Both the position numbers and the translations under genes were made by a program. Positions 13,001 through 23,937 of a stretch of DNA of 64,000 bases are shown here, in pieces (within the stretch, counting starts at the first letter, position 1; each line of letters starts with the position of its first letter). This DNA is from Chlamydoabsidia padenii. Lineage: Eukaryota; Mucoromycota; Mucoromycetes; Mucorales; Cunninghamellaceae. The DNA is taken from NCBI GenBank assembly GCA_025330725.1, contig JAIWND010000022.1, positions 62,001 through 126,000 on the forward strand, written 5' to 3'. The notes beneath the pieces were generated by a model, which searched no databases, had not been told where the DNA came from, and saw nothing but the letters and a program-made list of their open reading frames with translations.

Positions 13001-13671
13001 ACGAAAAGGACCGTCCTAAAGGATGTATTGCCAAATTACAAAAACGACTATTTACTTACTACAAGGAAGAGATAACATTGGACGAACTCTTACGACAAAT
13101 ATATACGGAAACTCAACTTATCATCGTCTATGAAATGAAACACAATGGCAATAGTGGGGACAATAGTATTAAAATCGACAATGGCGGACAAGACGACGAC
13201 GACGACGACGGCCGATTTTGCATTTGCAGGGAGGGTGAATTTGGATATATGGTGCAATGCGATATGTGCGAAGAATGGTACCATGGCGAATGTGTAAATA
13301 TTAACAAGATAAAACCAAAGGCGTACTACACTTGTCCTGTCTGTGATCACCGCTTTATTGCTCCCTGCCGACCTACTTTTAAAGAAATGTGCGACGTGAT
13401 GGATCAAGCTCAAACTCTCTCCACCATCGATCCTCCCCTCACTGTCTTTTGTGAAATCATGGAAATGATGGCAACCTACCATGATTATCTGCACGGGTTT
13501 CTCCAATCGAACTTTATGCCGACGGCGGGATATGCTAAAATGATCAATAAACACAGGAGGAATCTGCTTGGTCTTCCTATAGATATGGCTGATGAATTCC
13601 AACTATTAACCCAAAAACTACATGGTATACCTAAACTTCCAATTGTAATACCACTTAAACCCCGTTATTAA
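10041..13671 (+). CDS. KDM5/JARID1 histone H3K4 demethylase (JmjN-ARID-PHD-JmjC-C5HC2-PLU1-PHD)
   Basis: Fe(II)/2-oxoglutarate-dependent nuclear demethylase of H3K4me2/3, orthologous in architecture to animal KDM5 and S. pombe Lid2. Exons are 10041-10310, 10367-10570, 10630-10798, 10870-11263, 11341-11743, 11815-12186 and 12277-13671, giving 1068 aa. Domains: JmjN (about 43-88, 'APTYYPTMDQYNNLINYI'), ARID (about 100-200), a first PHD finger (about 225-270), JmjC (about 350-490), C5HC2 zinc finger (from about 575), a PLU-1-like helical stretch, and a C-terminal PHD (about 917-965, 'CDMCEEWYHGEC'). The iron ligands are intact: His386-x-Glu388 ('WHIEQHYTYS') and His479 ('HSGFNHG'). It should therefore be catalytically competent. 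Length is shorter than animal KDM5 but normal for fungi. Confidence 0.96.
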
Positions 13672-14055
13672 TAGTTAACGATACAATAAAAAAAAAAAAT
13701 GTTGTTGTAAATAAAATGACTTTTGCCTCTCCTTTTTATATACATCTATGATGATGATGACGATGATGCATGAACATAATTTGACTTTGAAGATGTGATT
13801 TGTGTAGGTGGGTGGGTGGGTGTTATGGCCGTGCTACCTAAAATATTAAATCCTCGATATTCATGCAAGACCCACAAATGATATAATTGATCCATTCCAT
13901 CTGACAATCAAAAAGATGAGTCAGCACAATAGACCCTGTCGATTAAAAGAAAAACAAAGTTTAAAGCCCGGCAAACAAAGAATATGATGATCAAATACAC
14001 ATTTTTATTAGAATTATAAAAAGAAAGCTACATACAAAGGGGGGGGGACTATAGT
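13672..14055. other. intergenic region between convergent KDM5 and prolidase genes
   Basis: Only 3'-flanking sequence is visible: an AATAAA right after the KDM5 stop, GAT-rich repeats (about 13749-13770), and a G-run just before the prolidase stop. No gene is seen. Confidence 0.4.
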
Positions 14056-15701
14056 TTATTTGGCCATCAAGGCTTCAATGTCGTCGATTTCCTTGGGCAC
14101 AGTGGTCAAGTTGATAGGAGCACCTTCGGTAATGACAAGGTTATCTTCAATACGCACACCACCGACGGACTTGTACTTGTTCAAAGCATCAATGTTGATA
14201 TATTTACCAGTATCAGGATGGTTGAGGACAGGGTCGATCAAGAAATCGCAAAAGTAGATGCCAGGTTCCACGGTGACACAATAGCCCGGTGCCAAAGTAC
14301 GACGCATACGCAAATTGCGAATACCGGGTTTGTTGATACGTTCGACACCATCGGGATAACCACCCACATCATGGACATCCATACCAATGGAATGACCAAC
14401 TATATATATATATATACAAAATGAAGGTGTGAGAAGGTTTAGAGTTTGTTTGTTTTGTTTTTTTTTTTTAAAAAAAAAAGGATATGTAAACTTACTTCCA
14501 TGAGGGAAAAAGGCAGCCATGACTGACTTTTCCAAGATTTCTTTTTTATCACCCACAAGAATACCAGCCTTCAATAACCCATCACAACCCACTTCAGTAG
14601 CCATAAGATGAATATCTTCCCAAGACACACCAGCCTTGCAAAGATCAATACAAGCCTAACGAGAGAGAGAGAGAGAGACAGAGAAAAAAGGAAGGGCTCG
14701 TTAAGTTCATGATCCACACATTCATCTATATTTACCTTTTGCATGTCCAAGACGATGGAGTAAATGACACGGGCTTCAGGAGAGAATTTACCATTGACTG
14801 GGAAGACACGAGTGATATCAGAAGCATACAAATCCAATTCAGCACCAGCATCAACCAAGACCACATCAGTAGGCGTCTTCATGACCGCATTGTTCTTGTT
14901 GTAATGCAAAGTAGCAGCATTCATACCAGCACCGACGATAGGAAAGTAGGATTGGAAAAAGGCACCATGACGAGCGGATTCATACAAAAACAAGGCATGT
15001 AATTGAGCTTCAGTACAACCAGGATAAACAGCTTGCCAAAGCTACGTAGTGATGATGATGTTAGTATTCTCGTCAAGTTTTTGATTTGTTTTTTGTTTTA
15101 TTTACCTTGACATGAGCATCGGAAGAGATCTTGTTAGCCTTGCGCATTATTTCCACTTCCCAATCAGCCTTAACCAAACGAGCATCAATAAAGGCAGTTT
15201 GTAATTTCTTTTGTTCGGCAACATTGGCTAATATGGCACCAGCAGCATCAATAGCAGTGGTCTTGGTGATTGGTAAAGTGTAGATCTTGGAGGCAGGTTC
15301 GATCAAAGTAGAAAGTTTGTCGGCATAGACAACTTGGTCGACATCGTACTTGGCAAGTAATACTTCAAGAGAATCAGGAAGACCCATCCACATGACATGA
15401 TCAGGGTCCACATTAGGAGCCACCAAAGTAATCTTGCCAGAAGCAATATCGATACAAACATGGAAATCAGGTTCGTTTACACCTAAAATAAATAAAAGTG
15501 AGTTGTGGTTTGATCATAAGTACAGTCTTACTTACCGGTGACATAGTAAAAGTTGGATTCTTGGCGGAAAGGAAGTTCGACATCGGTGTCATCTCGTTCT
15601 TGCATGACTTGACCATTCAAATAGATCAACCCTTCATTAAGCTTGAGGTGGCCGAGGATCTTTTGGACGTTTTGACGAGTAGGAAGTTTGGTGTAAGCCA
15701 T
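14056..15701 (-). CDS. Xaa-Pro dipeptidase (prolidase, PEPD type)
   Basis: Cytosolic metallopeptidase of family M24B that cleaves X-Pro dipeptides. Exons on the minus strand are 15701-15536, 15482-15106, 15041-14736, 14655-14496 and 14399-14056, giving 450 aa. An aminopeptidase-P-like N-terminal domain (about 1-175) precedes the pita-bread fold. All five metal ligands are recognisable: two Asp in 'LVDAGAELDLYASDITRVFP', His in 'GHSIGMDVHDVGG', Glu in 'TVEPGIYF' and Glu in 'GGVRIEDN'. The codon for Ile in 'HGIGHSIG' is split by intron 4, whose 3' end is a TA dinucleotide run. 'YPDGVERINKPGIRNLRMRR' is characteristic of eukaryotic PEPD rather than aminopeptidase P. A recurring promoter element lies 95 bp upstream. 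Confidence 0.95.
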
Positions 15702-16354
15702 GGTGATTGTTAAAAAGAAAGAAAGAGAAAGAGAGAAAAAAAAGAAAAGGAACTTTTTTTTATCACCCCGTGCGAAAAAATTTGGGTTTCCAGTGCGGGA
15801 TTTGAAATAAACAAACTTGCATTTTCTATCACAAAGAGTGAAAGAAGAACAAGACAAGAAGAACAGAGTAGTATGATCATGAAACAATACGATCAGCATA
15901 TGTGTGTATTCATATTAGTGTATATGTATAAGAGAATCAAGACAACTTTTACCTTGTGGTATGCCAAGTCCGCGATTTATTCGGGTTAAATGTTACCCGG
16001 GCTTTATAAGATCTGGGTGCAATAAGCTTTCTTTATTAGGAACTGACTTTCCTACGCTCTTTTCAGTAAACGTAGATCCCAACATATATCTAGTCTGGCG
16101 GGGTTCAAATAAGTGTACAGATCTTGTAGCTATATAAAGTGATCAAGCCTGTATGTATGAGTTTATGTAGGTTCCTAACAGAAATAAAGTACATTTGACA
16201 TCGTTGTCTATGCAGACTTTTTTTTTTTCTTTTGGCCTGCGGACTTTTTATCATTGTCGGCTATTCAAATCCAGCAGGCGCGATCTTGCCATCACAAAAA
16301 AAAAAAAAAAAAAAGCCGCGGCGCTCCTTTCTTTCTACTTTTTATTTCACCATC
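15702..16354. other. divergent intergenic region, prolidase / RAD18
   Basis: Shared upstream region of two divergent genes. The element GCGGGATTTGAAA (15795-15807) lies about 95 bp upstream of the prolidase start. A related GGCGGGGTTCAAAT lies near 16097 on the RAD18 side. No gene is seen. Confidence 0.45.
15796..15803 (-). promoter_or_regulatory. recurring element (AAATCCCG) upstream of prolidase gene
   Basis: It reads TTTCAAATCCCGC on the gene strand, 95 bp before the start codon. The same octamer precedes many genes here. Function is inferred from recurrence only. Confidence 0.45.
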
Positions 16355-17691
16355 ATGGAAGGCATCGATGATCCTTTGGACTTTAAAACCGACGAATTAC
16401 AAACCTTGGATGAAAACTTACGGTGTCCAATTTGTAAGGAATTCTACGATACAGCCATGATCCTCAGCACCTGCTCTCATTCTTTTTGCGCAATGTGTAT
16501 CCGACGAAGTCTAGCTGCTGAACAGTGTTGCCCCAAATGCCGTGCACCTAGCCACGACTCGAATCTGCACAATAATTATGATTTGGACAACGTCATTTCG
16601 GCTTGGAAAATATCAAGGTAAAGGGATAAGAAACAGTAATGATTAACTAATTGCTTTTTCTATTTAGAAACAAGATTCTTGCTTTAGAAAACCAAATACC
16701 AGCACCATCGATTGATACTGATAACAAACAAACCAACCCGGACGATGATTTTGTGCAGGAATTCTCTTCACTCACTTCCTCTTCACGACGATCTGCAAGA
16801 CTAAAAGATACGACGGCCAAATCAGAAGGTAATAAAGGAAAAAGCAAATAAGCATCAACTCACTGTCTCTGTATAGATCCTAACCTTGTCACTTGCCCGG
16901 TGTGTAATCAAAAAATGCATCCAGTGGTGATAAATGAACATGTCAACACATGCCTGAATGGAGACAGTACCATACCCCCCTTACCAGTGAAAGCCACGAT
17001 ACCGATCTTGGGAAAGAAACCGTAAGTACATGTTTTTTTAAAAAATAAAAAATAAGGGGGGGGGAAAGTAACATTGATTCATTTGGTTTGTATATAGGAT
17101 CAATTTCGGGAAAAAGCCTATGAAGATCGTTTATGATATGTACAAGGAAAAGGACTTGCGGAAAATGCTAAAGGTAAAATAGGGAGAGCAACAGGGACAG
17201 ATACTGACATCCGTGTATTATTGTTAACAGGAATACAACTTACCTGATCATGGTGATAGAGCACAACTCATTTGGCGATACAAGGAATATTTGACAATGT
17301 ATAATGCGAATATGGATTCATTAGATCCTGTGGATATCAGTCAACTAATACGACGTATCCAATACAATGAACAAATCAATTCACCTCGAACCATCCACAA
17401 ACGATCCACTCCTGATTCTACAGTGCACAATATCCTTTTTCTTTTATACATACTAACTATGAATCGATATTTATACCATTCCTTAACTATAGACTTCCTT
17501 CTTTTACAACAGAAATACGATAATGAATACAAGGCGCTTATGGACATGGCAAGAAAGAAACCTAAGAAAACAACAACAAACGAATCACGTAGGTTTATAA
17601 TGATAAGAACTGGTAATTGATGACTGATCGCAATTAATTATCTTATATAGCCTCACCTCAATCAATGACACCACCTTCTGATCGGATATAG
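16355..17691 (+). CDS. RAD18: RAD18-type E3 ubiquitin ligase (RING, UBZ4, SAP)
   Basis: E3 ligase that, with RAD6, monoubiquitinates PCNA at stalled forks in post-replication repair. Exons are 16355-16617, 16668-16828, 16877-17021, 17098-17173, 17231-17588 and 17651-17691. Domains: C3HC4 RING (from Cys24, 'CPICKEFYD...CSHSFCAMCI...CCPKC'), UBZ4 finger ('CPVCNQKMHPVVINEHVNTC', about 147-168) and SAP domain ('MYKEKDLRKMLKEYNLPDHG'). Exon 5 contains a probable 90-nt intron (17423-17512) with donor GTGCAC and a TACTAAC branch-like site. It is a multiple of three and has no stop, so removal gives 317 aa and retention 347 aa with a hydrophobic insert. The last exon has only 41 nt. Confidence 0.93.
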
Positions 17692-18218
17692 TGGTAGCAG
17701 CCTTGTATATATACACAATAAACATCCATTCATCTTGTATATTATAAATAGGTCTTTTGTCAATAGATATAGAGTTGATACCATGCATGCACTCTGCATC
17801 TCTTCCTTCCATTTTTTTTTAAACAAAATAAACAATCTCTTCTTTTTTAAAAAATGTATTTGGGCCAACTTTTTCTTTGATTCTGTTGATGGGGATATCA
17901 CAATGATGATCAAGTGGGTATGATTGAAAAGGGATCAAGTAAAAGTGTGTAATAGATCATGATGTATCCATGCTAATTAAAGCACAGTAAAGCATTAACT
18001 GGTCATGATGCCCGAAGCAATGTTGTTTACACGATTGAAATAACACCGTTTACAATATCATGTCTTCTCCTTTCTTTTTATGTTTATTTATTTGTCTTCT
18101 TTATAAAAAAAACCCCCCCTCATTCTCTCTCTTTCTCTCTTTCTTCGTCTCTTTTTTATTTTATCTACTATTAATCTTACCTATAGACTCTCGATGAATA
18201 CATCTGTTCTTCACTTGG
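17692..18218. other. intergenic region
   Basis: 3' flank of RAD18 and leader of the next gene, with pyrimidine-rich tracts at about 18100-18170. No gene is seen. Confidence 0.4.
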
Positions 18219-19421
18219 ATGATCAGACTGCTGGTAGGTCGTATTCCAATTGTCCTTTTCACTTTTTTTTTCTTATTCTTTTTTTTTTATCTTTCATCAG
18301 CGCAACTGTATGGATCATCCAATGTCAATGTGCAAGTAGGAATTACAGGGTGTATCCTGATCCTATGCGGATCGCAATTGATGATATTTGGTTTTCGGTG
18401 TTTTCGATCGACATTGACCATTGTCGGGTTTTTAATTTTGGGTAAGTTCATGCCAATGTCGTTTACAAACTCCGTTCAGGTACCATATAAATAATCTTCA
18501 AGGCTCATTGACTTGGATAGGTCTTGTCAATGATAAACCCAGTGATGGATATAGTCGGAATGCTATTACGATGTTCATTGTGCCATTTTCTGTTGGTATT
18601 GTCGGTGGTCTTTTTGGTTATTATTTCTGGAAACTTTCGATTTGTTTAGTGGCGTGTAGGTGACTTTTTTTTTTTTACAAGACTATTATCTAATGTACAT
18701 ACATATAATGATAACAGTGTTAGGTGGATTAACGTTAGCTCTTTACATATGTTGTTGGAAAGAAGATTTGGTGATCCCATCGGTAAATAACAAGACAAAG
18801 TTCGATCGGACAGGGCGATTGACAGGATGATCCTTTTCATGTATCTAGGTGAATGGGCGAATAGGGTTTCTGATAGGTTGCCCATTATTAATGATGCTGC
18901 TGATGCTGATCAAGGAAAAACAAGTGATTCTCTTCTCCGTGTCATTTTCAGGGGCATTTGTTTCCATTTTGGGAATAGATTTATTCGCCCATACTGGGTA
19001 CATTCAGAGTCACTGGCATCTCCTTGTTACTCATCCACCACCTTTTACACAGTCCTTTATCATAGTGAGACTGATGTATATTATGCAAGGGGCTATTCTC
19101 TTTGTTTTCATCCTTTCTTACTTGTGGCAGCTTATTCTTCATTTGCATGAACCTTATTTCGGTGGCCAACTACGCCGTAAGCCCACTATGGATGATGATG
19201 TCGAATCGATACGCACACCTCCACCATCTTTATCCTCGGCAAATACATCCGTATCATCCACATTCACACAATCTATTCATGGTGAACCATCATTCATGCA
19301 ACTTCCTGCATCCATGGTCCTAGTTGACTCCCCTTCCATTACATCTTCTTCTGATATACCCACTTCATCAACTGACGATGATTATTCATATACACATCCC
19401 CGATCCATCCGTACCATTTAA
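18219..19421 (+). CDS. TMEM198/TM7S3-like (DUF4203) multi-pass membrane protein
   Basis: Integral membrane protein of the DUF4203 type; vertebrate TMEM198 acts in Wnt signalling, but the fungal role is unknown. Exons are 18219-18441, 18503-18655, 18718-18782 and 18849-19421, giving 337 aa. A signal-peptide-like N terminus ends in 'FYLSSAQLYG'. About seven hydrophobic helices follow, with the repeated glycine-rich pattern 'GCILILCGSQLMIFGFRCFR' and 'IVPFSVGIVGGLFGYYFWK'. The Ser/Thr-rich tail (about 255-337) looks cytosolic. I chose the ATG at 18219 because it gives the signal-like start; the ATG at 18194 is in another frame. Splice phases are consistent at all three junctions. Family assignment is by overall pattern and so moderately sure. 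Confidence 0.75.
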
Positions 19422-19502
19422 TATATATATATATATATATATACAAACTAGTTTTATAAGAGACAATGATAATATTTATTTATTGAAAAGTATATAAAAA
19501 AG

Positions 19503-21057
19503 GTATCTCATAAAAAATCGTGGAACCATTTTAAACCCAGTAGTGCAGTTACAGCACATACAACAAAACATTCTTCTATATAAATAAAATCCTGCTGTTG
19601 TTTTTAAAACGCCAAATCGTACGGAGATTTCAAACTTCTTCATTGTCATAAAACTTTGAAATCCCGCTTTTTGCGCAACAGTGTGTTGATAGTAATAGAA
19701 ATGGAATGGAGTGCCCTCGCAAAGAGGGGGCACGGGAGAGCAGTTGAATTTTTTTTTTTTTTTTGGAGTGTCCTCGCAAACAGGGGGACACGGGGAGAAG
19801 TTGGGTGGAGAGAGACTGCATATATAAACTTGGGCTCTATAACGAGTAACGAAATCTCGTCTGACAACGCTTCCCTCCATGATCATGCCCCCAAATCGGA
19901 GAATTGCTAGGCGCATTGAATTTTGGTGTTCGGCGTTTGAAAACAAAGTTTTCCTTTCGTCTATCGTAGAAAAAAATATCTTTCTCAAAGAAAAGGTAAA
20001 AGTCGTTGCAAGTCTAAACATACTAACGCAAGGGTATTGGTACTTGAACTTGCGGTAAATTATGTTGGAAATGGGTCATAGTGTCCATATGGCCACTTTA
20101 ATCATTAGCATCCGTTGACAATGGAGCAGTAAAGCCCCTTCCAACTCTGAATAGGGACTGGCGGGATTTGAAAATGGTTTTGCTTCTGTCTGTAAAAAAA
20201 GTCAGGTAAAACTCATTACAAGCTTGGGCAGACTGACACAAGGATCTTGGCGTTTAAATTTTGTGGCAAAGTATATTGGAAATGGGTTATAGTATTCACA
20301 TCACCACTTTAATCATTAGCATCCTTTAATAATGGAGCGAGGAGAGCCCATTCAAAATTTTAGTAAGGAATCAAGGTAAAGCGGGGTTTGAACACGAAGT
20401 GGGTTTCATGGTAAAGGTCATCGCAAGTTCGGACAAATTGACACAAGGAACTTGGTGCTTGGCTTTTAACATATACACCATAACCATTTGACGTTTAATA
20501 AAGATCCCATCTTTTTTGTATCACTTATTTTTTATTGATTCGATTGACTACATCTAGACATATCCATTGTTTAAATGATTGGTTCACCATACATTTTCAC
20601 ACGCTATTATTTCCACAACACTGATCGCCAACTTTTTTTTTCCTGCCCTCCTTCCTCCACCTCCAATATGATTGGATGAATCCTCTCTGTCTCTATCCGC
20701 CCTCCATCCGCCATTGCCAATGTGGTCAGCCAGGCTGCAACGGTTATACAAACAAACAATTCATGTAGTAATGCTGGTCACTTGGTATGAATCTACTCTC
20801 TCTCTCTCCACTCCTTTGTCTCCACTCCTTACCATGCCCAATTTTTTCCGGGAAGTTATCGCAACCCACACACACTGCACTTCGATGGTAGTTTTTATCA
20901 TTTCCATAGACAAAAGGGGCTGACCACAGTACTAACTGATTGTTTGATTTCTTTTCCTATGTATGATTGCTTTTGATCATTTCTTTCAACCACTTTTAAA
21001 CATTGTATATATTTTTTTTTTGTTGATTTTATTTAATTAATAAAACTAGTAATAATA
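19503..21057. repeat. dispersed non-coding repeat, copy 2 (long form)
   Basis: A direct-orientation copy of the repeat at 8158-9840, near-identical from about 19540. Differences include an extra T-run at about 19750-19763 and short indels (for example at 19885-19910 and 20750-20765). Like copy 1 it starts soon after the stop of an upstream gene and ends just before the 3' end of the next gene. There is no long reading frame. Confidence 0.88.
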
Positions 21058-21089
21058 GATATGTAAAAATAATAGAGGACTACTTATCC

Positions 21090-21978
21090 CTAACTGTTTG
21101 AATTCCGCCTACGTTCCATTTCCCTGTGTTGAGCATGAGGAGTAGCCGAGAAGGAAGTATGTGATTCCGCCGCCAAACGTGAGCTCCAAGGTGTAGCTAA
21201 ACACATGAATCCCAAGCCAAATTTCGAATTCGTGATCCGTTCCGCCCACTGCAATTCACCCGATACTGAGGCCAGACAATAGACCCACCGACCACAACCT
21301 ACATAAATCACCTGGAATGGCCAGACTTCTTGACTAGGAGGTTCCACCAATACTGAAGGAATGTTGAAGCCACCTTTGGGGCAGTTGAATCGCCATGCTT
21401 CTTCACCTGTAGCCGGATCAATCGCCAGTACTTTGCCGCTCGAACATCCATAGATCATTTGTTTTTCGTTAGTGTGCGATACATCATCGTAAGAGGGTGG
21501 GGCGGCGGGTGTGATGGTATCTTGAGGGGCGAGGTATCGACTAGGTGAAGCTATCACCCCTACTTCATCATATCCGAATCCCTTGTGTAAAAAACAACAA
21601 CAAAGAATGAGTTGTTTGAAGGTCATTATCTTTTTTTTTTTTCTTCTTCTTTTTACCATTCATTACCTTCATTTTGTTTACCCAGTTTGGAGTACCTGTA
21701 AAGAGATCCAAACTTGCCGTTTTACCATTTCCACCTACAATGACTGTATCGTCATCTGTCACAAATATCGAGACAATGCCACCTAATGCCCCTGTGGGAA
21801 AATCTTGTCGCCAACATCGTCCACCATCTTTCTTGTGAATGGCGTAGATCTTGCCATGGGTGGAACACAGTAGGACTTGATTTCGAGTAAAAGGGCGTAC
21901 GTCTTGAAGAGAAGAGCTATCCATCGAAGCATTATCAGTGGTATCTAAAGGTTGTTTTTTTTCATCGAGTCCAAACAT
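21090..21978 (-). CDS. PQQ-like beta-propeller (quinoprotein-fold) protein
   Basis: Predicted propeller protein built of tryptophan-docking PQQ-like repeats. Such modules occur in BamB and in the C-terminal part of AASDH-type acyl-CoA synthetases. Exons on the minus strand are 21978-21667 and 21581-21090, giving 267 aa. Blade motifs are visible: 'THGKIYAIHKKDGGRCWRQD', 'KTASLDLFTGTPNWVNK', 'SSGKVLAIDPATGEEAWRFN' and 'CGRWVYCLASVSGELQWAER'. There is no signal peptide, so it is probably cytosolic. It has fewer blades than a full propeller, so it may be a stand-alone half or may oligomerise. Exact function is unknown. A recurring element lies 103 bp upstream of the start. Confidence 0.8.
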
Positions 21979-22576
21979 GATTGTGTGAGTGAGAGAAGAA
22001 AAAAAAAAAAAAAAGGAAAGGAAAGGAAGGAAGGGAACTTGTCCAAGCCAAATCTTTTTTATTAAAGTGACCCACCAGAGCGGGATTTTAAAATTTAGAT
22101 TTAGGATTGCCTTTTTCAGAGGATAGTACCCGGAAATCCACCGGGAGAACATGGATCGACTATGATATCATATACTCAAAGAAAAATGGTTGCACGCATG
22201 TTTCATCATAAGAGGTTGGTTGTTAAAAAAAAAAAAAAGACAATCTATTACAAGATAGAGCTTCCTCTTTTCTTGTCGTATATGAAAATCATGCATGAGA
22301 TCGGGGCCTGAATAAAGTCGTGCCATAACACATCCCATGTTTCACCGATTTGATCTATGCAGGCTCTATTGGTATTATCATCACATCAGTTGGAAGGGAA
22401 AAGAGGGGCAGGCATAAACTTGTTTGGATAGGATGAGGAAGAAAGATAATTATCCACCGACTTGAAAAAAAGGAGAATCCCAATTTTACGCCCCGACAGA
22501 AAGCATGAAACAGTTTTTTTTTTTTTCCCTTTCCACTCTCTTTCTCTTCCCCGTCTTTATTTTGATCACCAACCCC
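21979..22576. other. divergent intergenic region, propeller gene / RING-H2 gene
   Basis: Upstream region shared by two divergent genes. GCGGGATTTTAAAA (22080-22093) lies on the propeller side, reading AAATCCCGC on that gene's strand. The RING-gene side ends in a T/C-rich leader. No gene is seen. Confidence 0.45.
22081..22088 (-). promoter_or_regulatory. recurring element upstream of propeller gene
   Basis: AAATCCCG on the gene strand, 103 bp from the start codon. It is the same octamer as at other promoters in the window. Confidence 0.45.
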
Positions 22577-23689
22577 ATGCTCTCCTCTATTACTCTATTG
22601 TATTTCATGCTTTTCATTGGCTCTATACAAGCAACCATTGTGGTCTTGGTAATATATTCAAGACACCTGCACACAGCGAATACTCACCACACCTTATTTT
22701 CTTCTTCTTTGGTGATAGTCTACTAATGATACATACCTAGATCGATCGGCGTTGTTTGGTCCTGGACTTGATCAAGATATGTATGGGTACCTACTATCAC
22801 CAACATCATCTCCATATGGATGCGAACCTCTGACTGAATCTCCACCTACGACGGACTGGATCGCTTTGGTCGAACGTGGGAAGTGCTCGTTTGCAACCAA
22901 AGTGCGTGCCATGCAACTCTCTCAAGCCAAAGCAGTAATCATTGGTGACCCTAATTTTAACCATTGGATTACAATGTATGCCACAGGTAAAATTAACAAA
23001 ACAAAGCATAATACTAGTATATAATGGTTATTAAATGTGGGATTATATAGGTGATACGTCTGATATTGAAATACCCAGTTTTTATGTCGCACAGTATCAA
23101 TTCAGGGCATTACAACTCCATTCTTTACATCAACCTACTCTGATCCAACTGATTCAAAATGATCAAGATGAATGGTAAAAACTGGTGTCAATAAGGGGAA
23201 TGAAGGAACTAGACTCGTTTATTTTATTCTCGTTAGGTCATTCACTGATCTGATGATCGTCATTGTCTTATCACCTTCAATGATGATGATGATGATTTAC
23301 TTTGGATTGAAATGCCGTGCTTATCAACGACGACAAAAAGACGTGGCTCCTCGTCCACTGGTCACTCTTCTGCCATCAAGACTTTATCGACGGGAAAAGC
23401 AAGACCAAGATGAAGAAGAATGTGCTATTTGTTTGGAACCTTATCATGAGAACGATCGGATTCGGACTTTGCCTTGTCGCCATGAATTCCATATGGATTG
23501 TGTAGATACTTGGTTAACTACTAGGAAGAAATTTGTAAGTCAGTGCACATAATCAAAAAAAAAGGGGGGGGTAGTGGATTGTCAATGACCGTTTTATCTG
23601 TATAGTGCCCTATTTGCAAATACAATATCTGTTACAGTAATAAATCCAATCACCATGCCGACGAACAAACCCCACTACTGTCCTGTTAA
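22577..23689 (+). CDS. PA-domain RING-H2 transmembrane E3 ubiquitin ligase (RNF13/GRAIL-like)
   Basis: Endomembrane E3 ligase of the PA-TM-RING family, which ubiquitinates membrane or endosomal cargo. Exons are 22577-22648, 22719-22986, 23051-23174, 23237-23534 and 23606-23689, giving 281 aa. Order: signal peptide (residues 1-19, 'MLSSITLLYFMLFIGSIQA'), luminal PA domain ('DWIALVERGKCSFATKVRAM'), one membrane helix ('SFTDLMIVIVLSPSMMMMMI'), then a RING-H2 (C-x2-C ... C-x-H-x2-H-x2-C ... C-x2-C, 'CAICLEPY...CRHEFHMDC...CPIC'). The in-frame ATG at 22505 would add 24 residues, but 22577 gives the cleaner signal peptide. Exon 2 must start after the AG at 22718, because the later AG at 22740 breaks the frame. 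Confidence 0.92.
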
Positions 23690-23937
23690 ATATATACCGT
23701 CTTGCTAAATATATTAGTTCCCTCTTTTTATTTTTTGTAATTATAGTATCTTTTATTGATTTGGTTTTATGTCAAATGTTTGACAATAAATAAACGTAGA
23801 TATACATTATGATTAATTAACACAACACAATAAAGATCAATGTTTTATAATAGTAAAGTAATTGCATATTAAAAAAAAAAATTGGTAAGAAATCATGACT
23901 ATACTAATAATGTACGAGCAGATCAAAGGAGTCATCA

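Noticed and set aside
13090..13602. Long minus-strand open frame opposite the KDM5 C terminus
   Set aside because: The sense strand encodes the second PHD finger with intact Cys/His ligands; the antisense frame has no family features.
10938..13671. KDM5 region read as two separate genes (PHD/JmjC and a C-terminal PHD protein)
   Set aside because: All seven exons join in phase and give the standard JmjN-ARID-PHD-JmjC-C5HC2-PHD order, so a single gene is far more likely.
22719..22740. Alternative acceptor at 22740 for exon 2 of the PA/RING-H2 gene
   Set aside because: It shifts the frame out of the PA domain; the acceptor at 22718 restores a continuous conserved reading.
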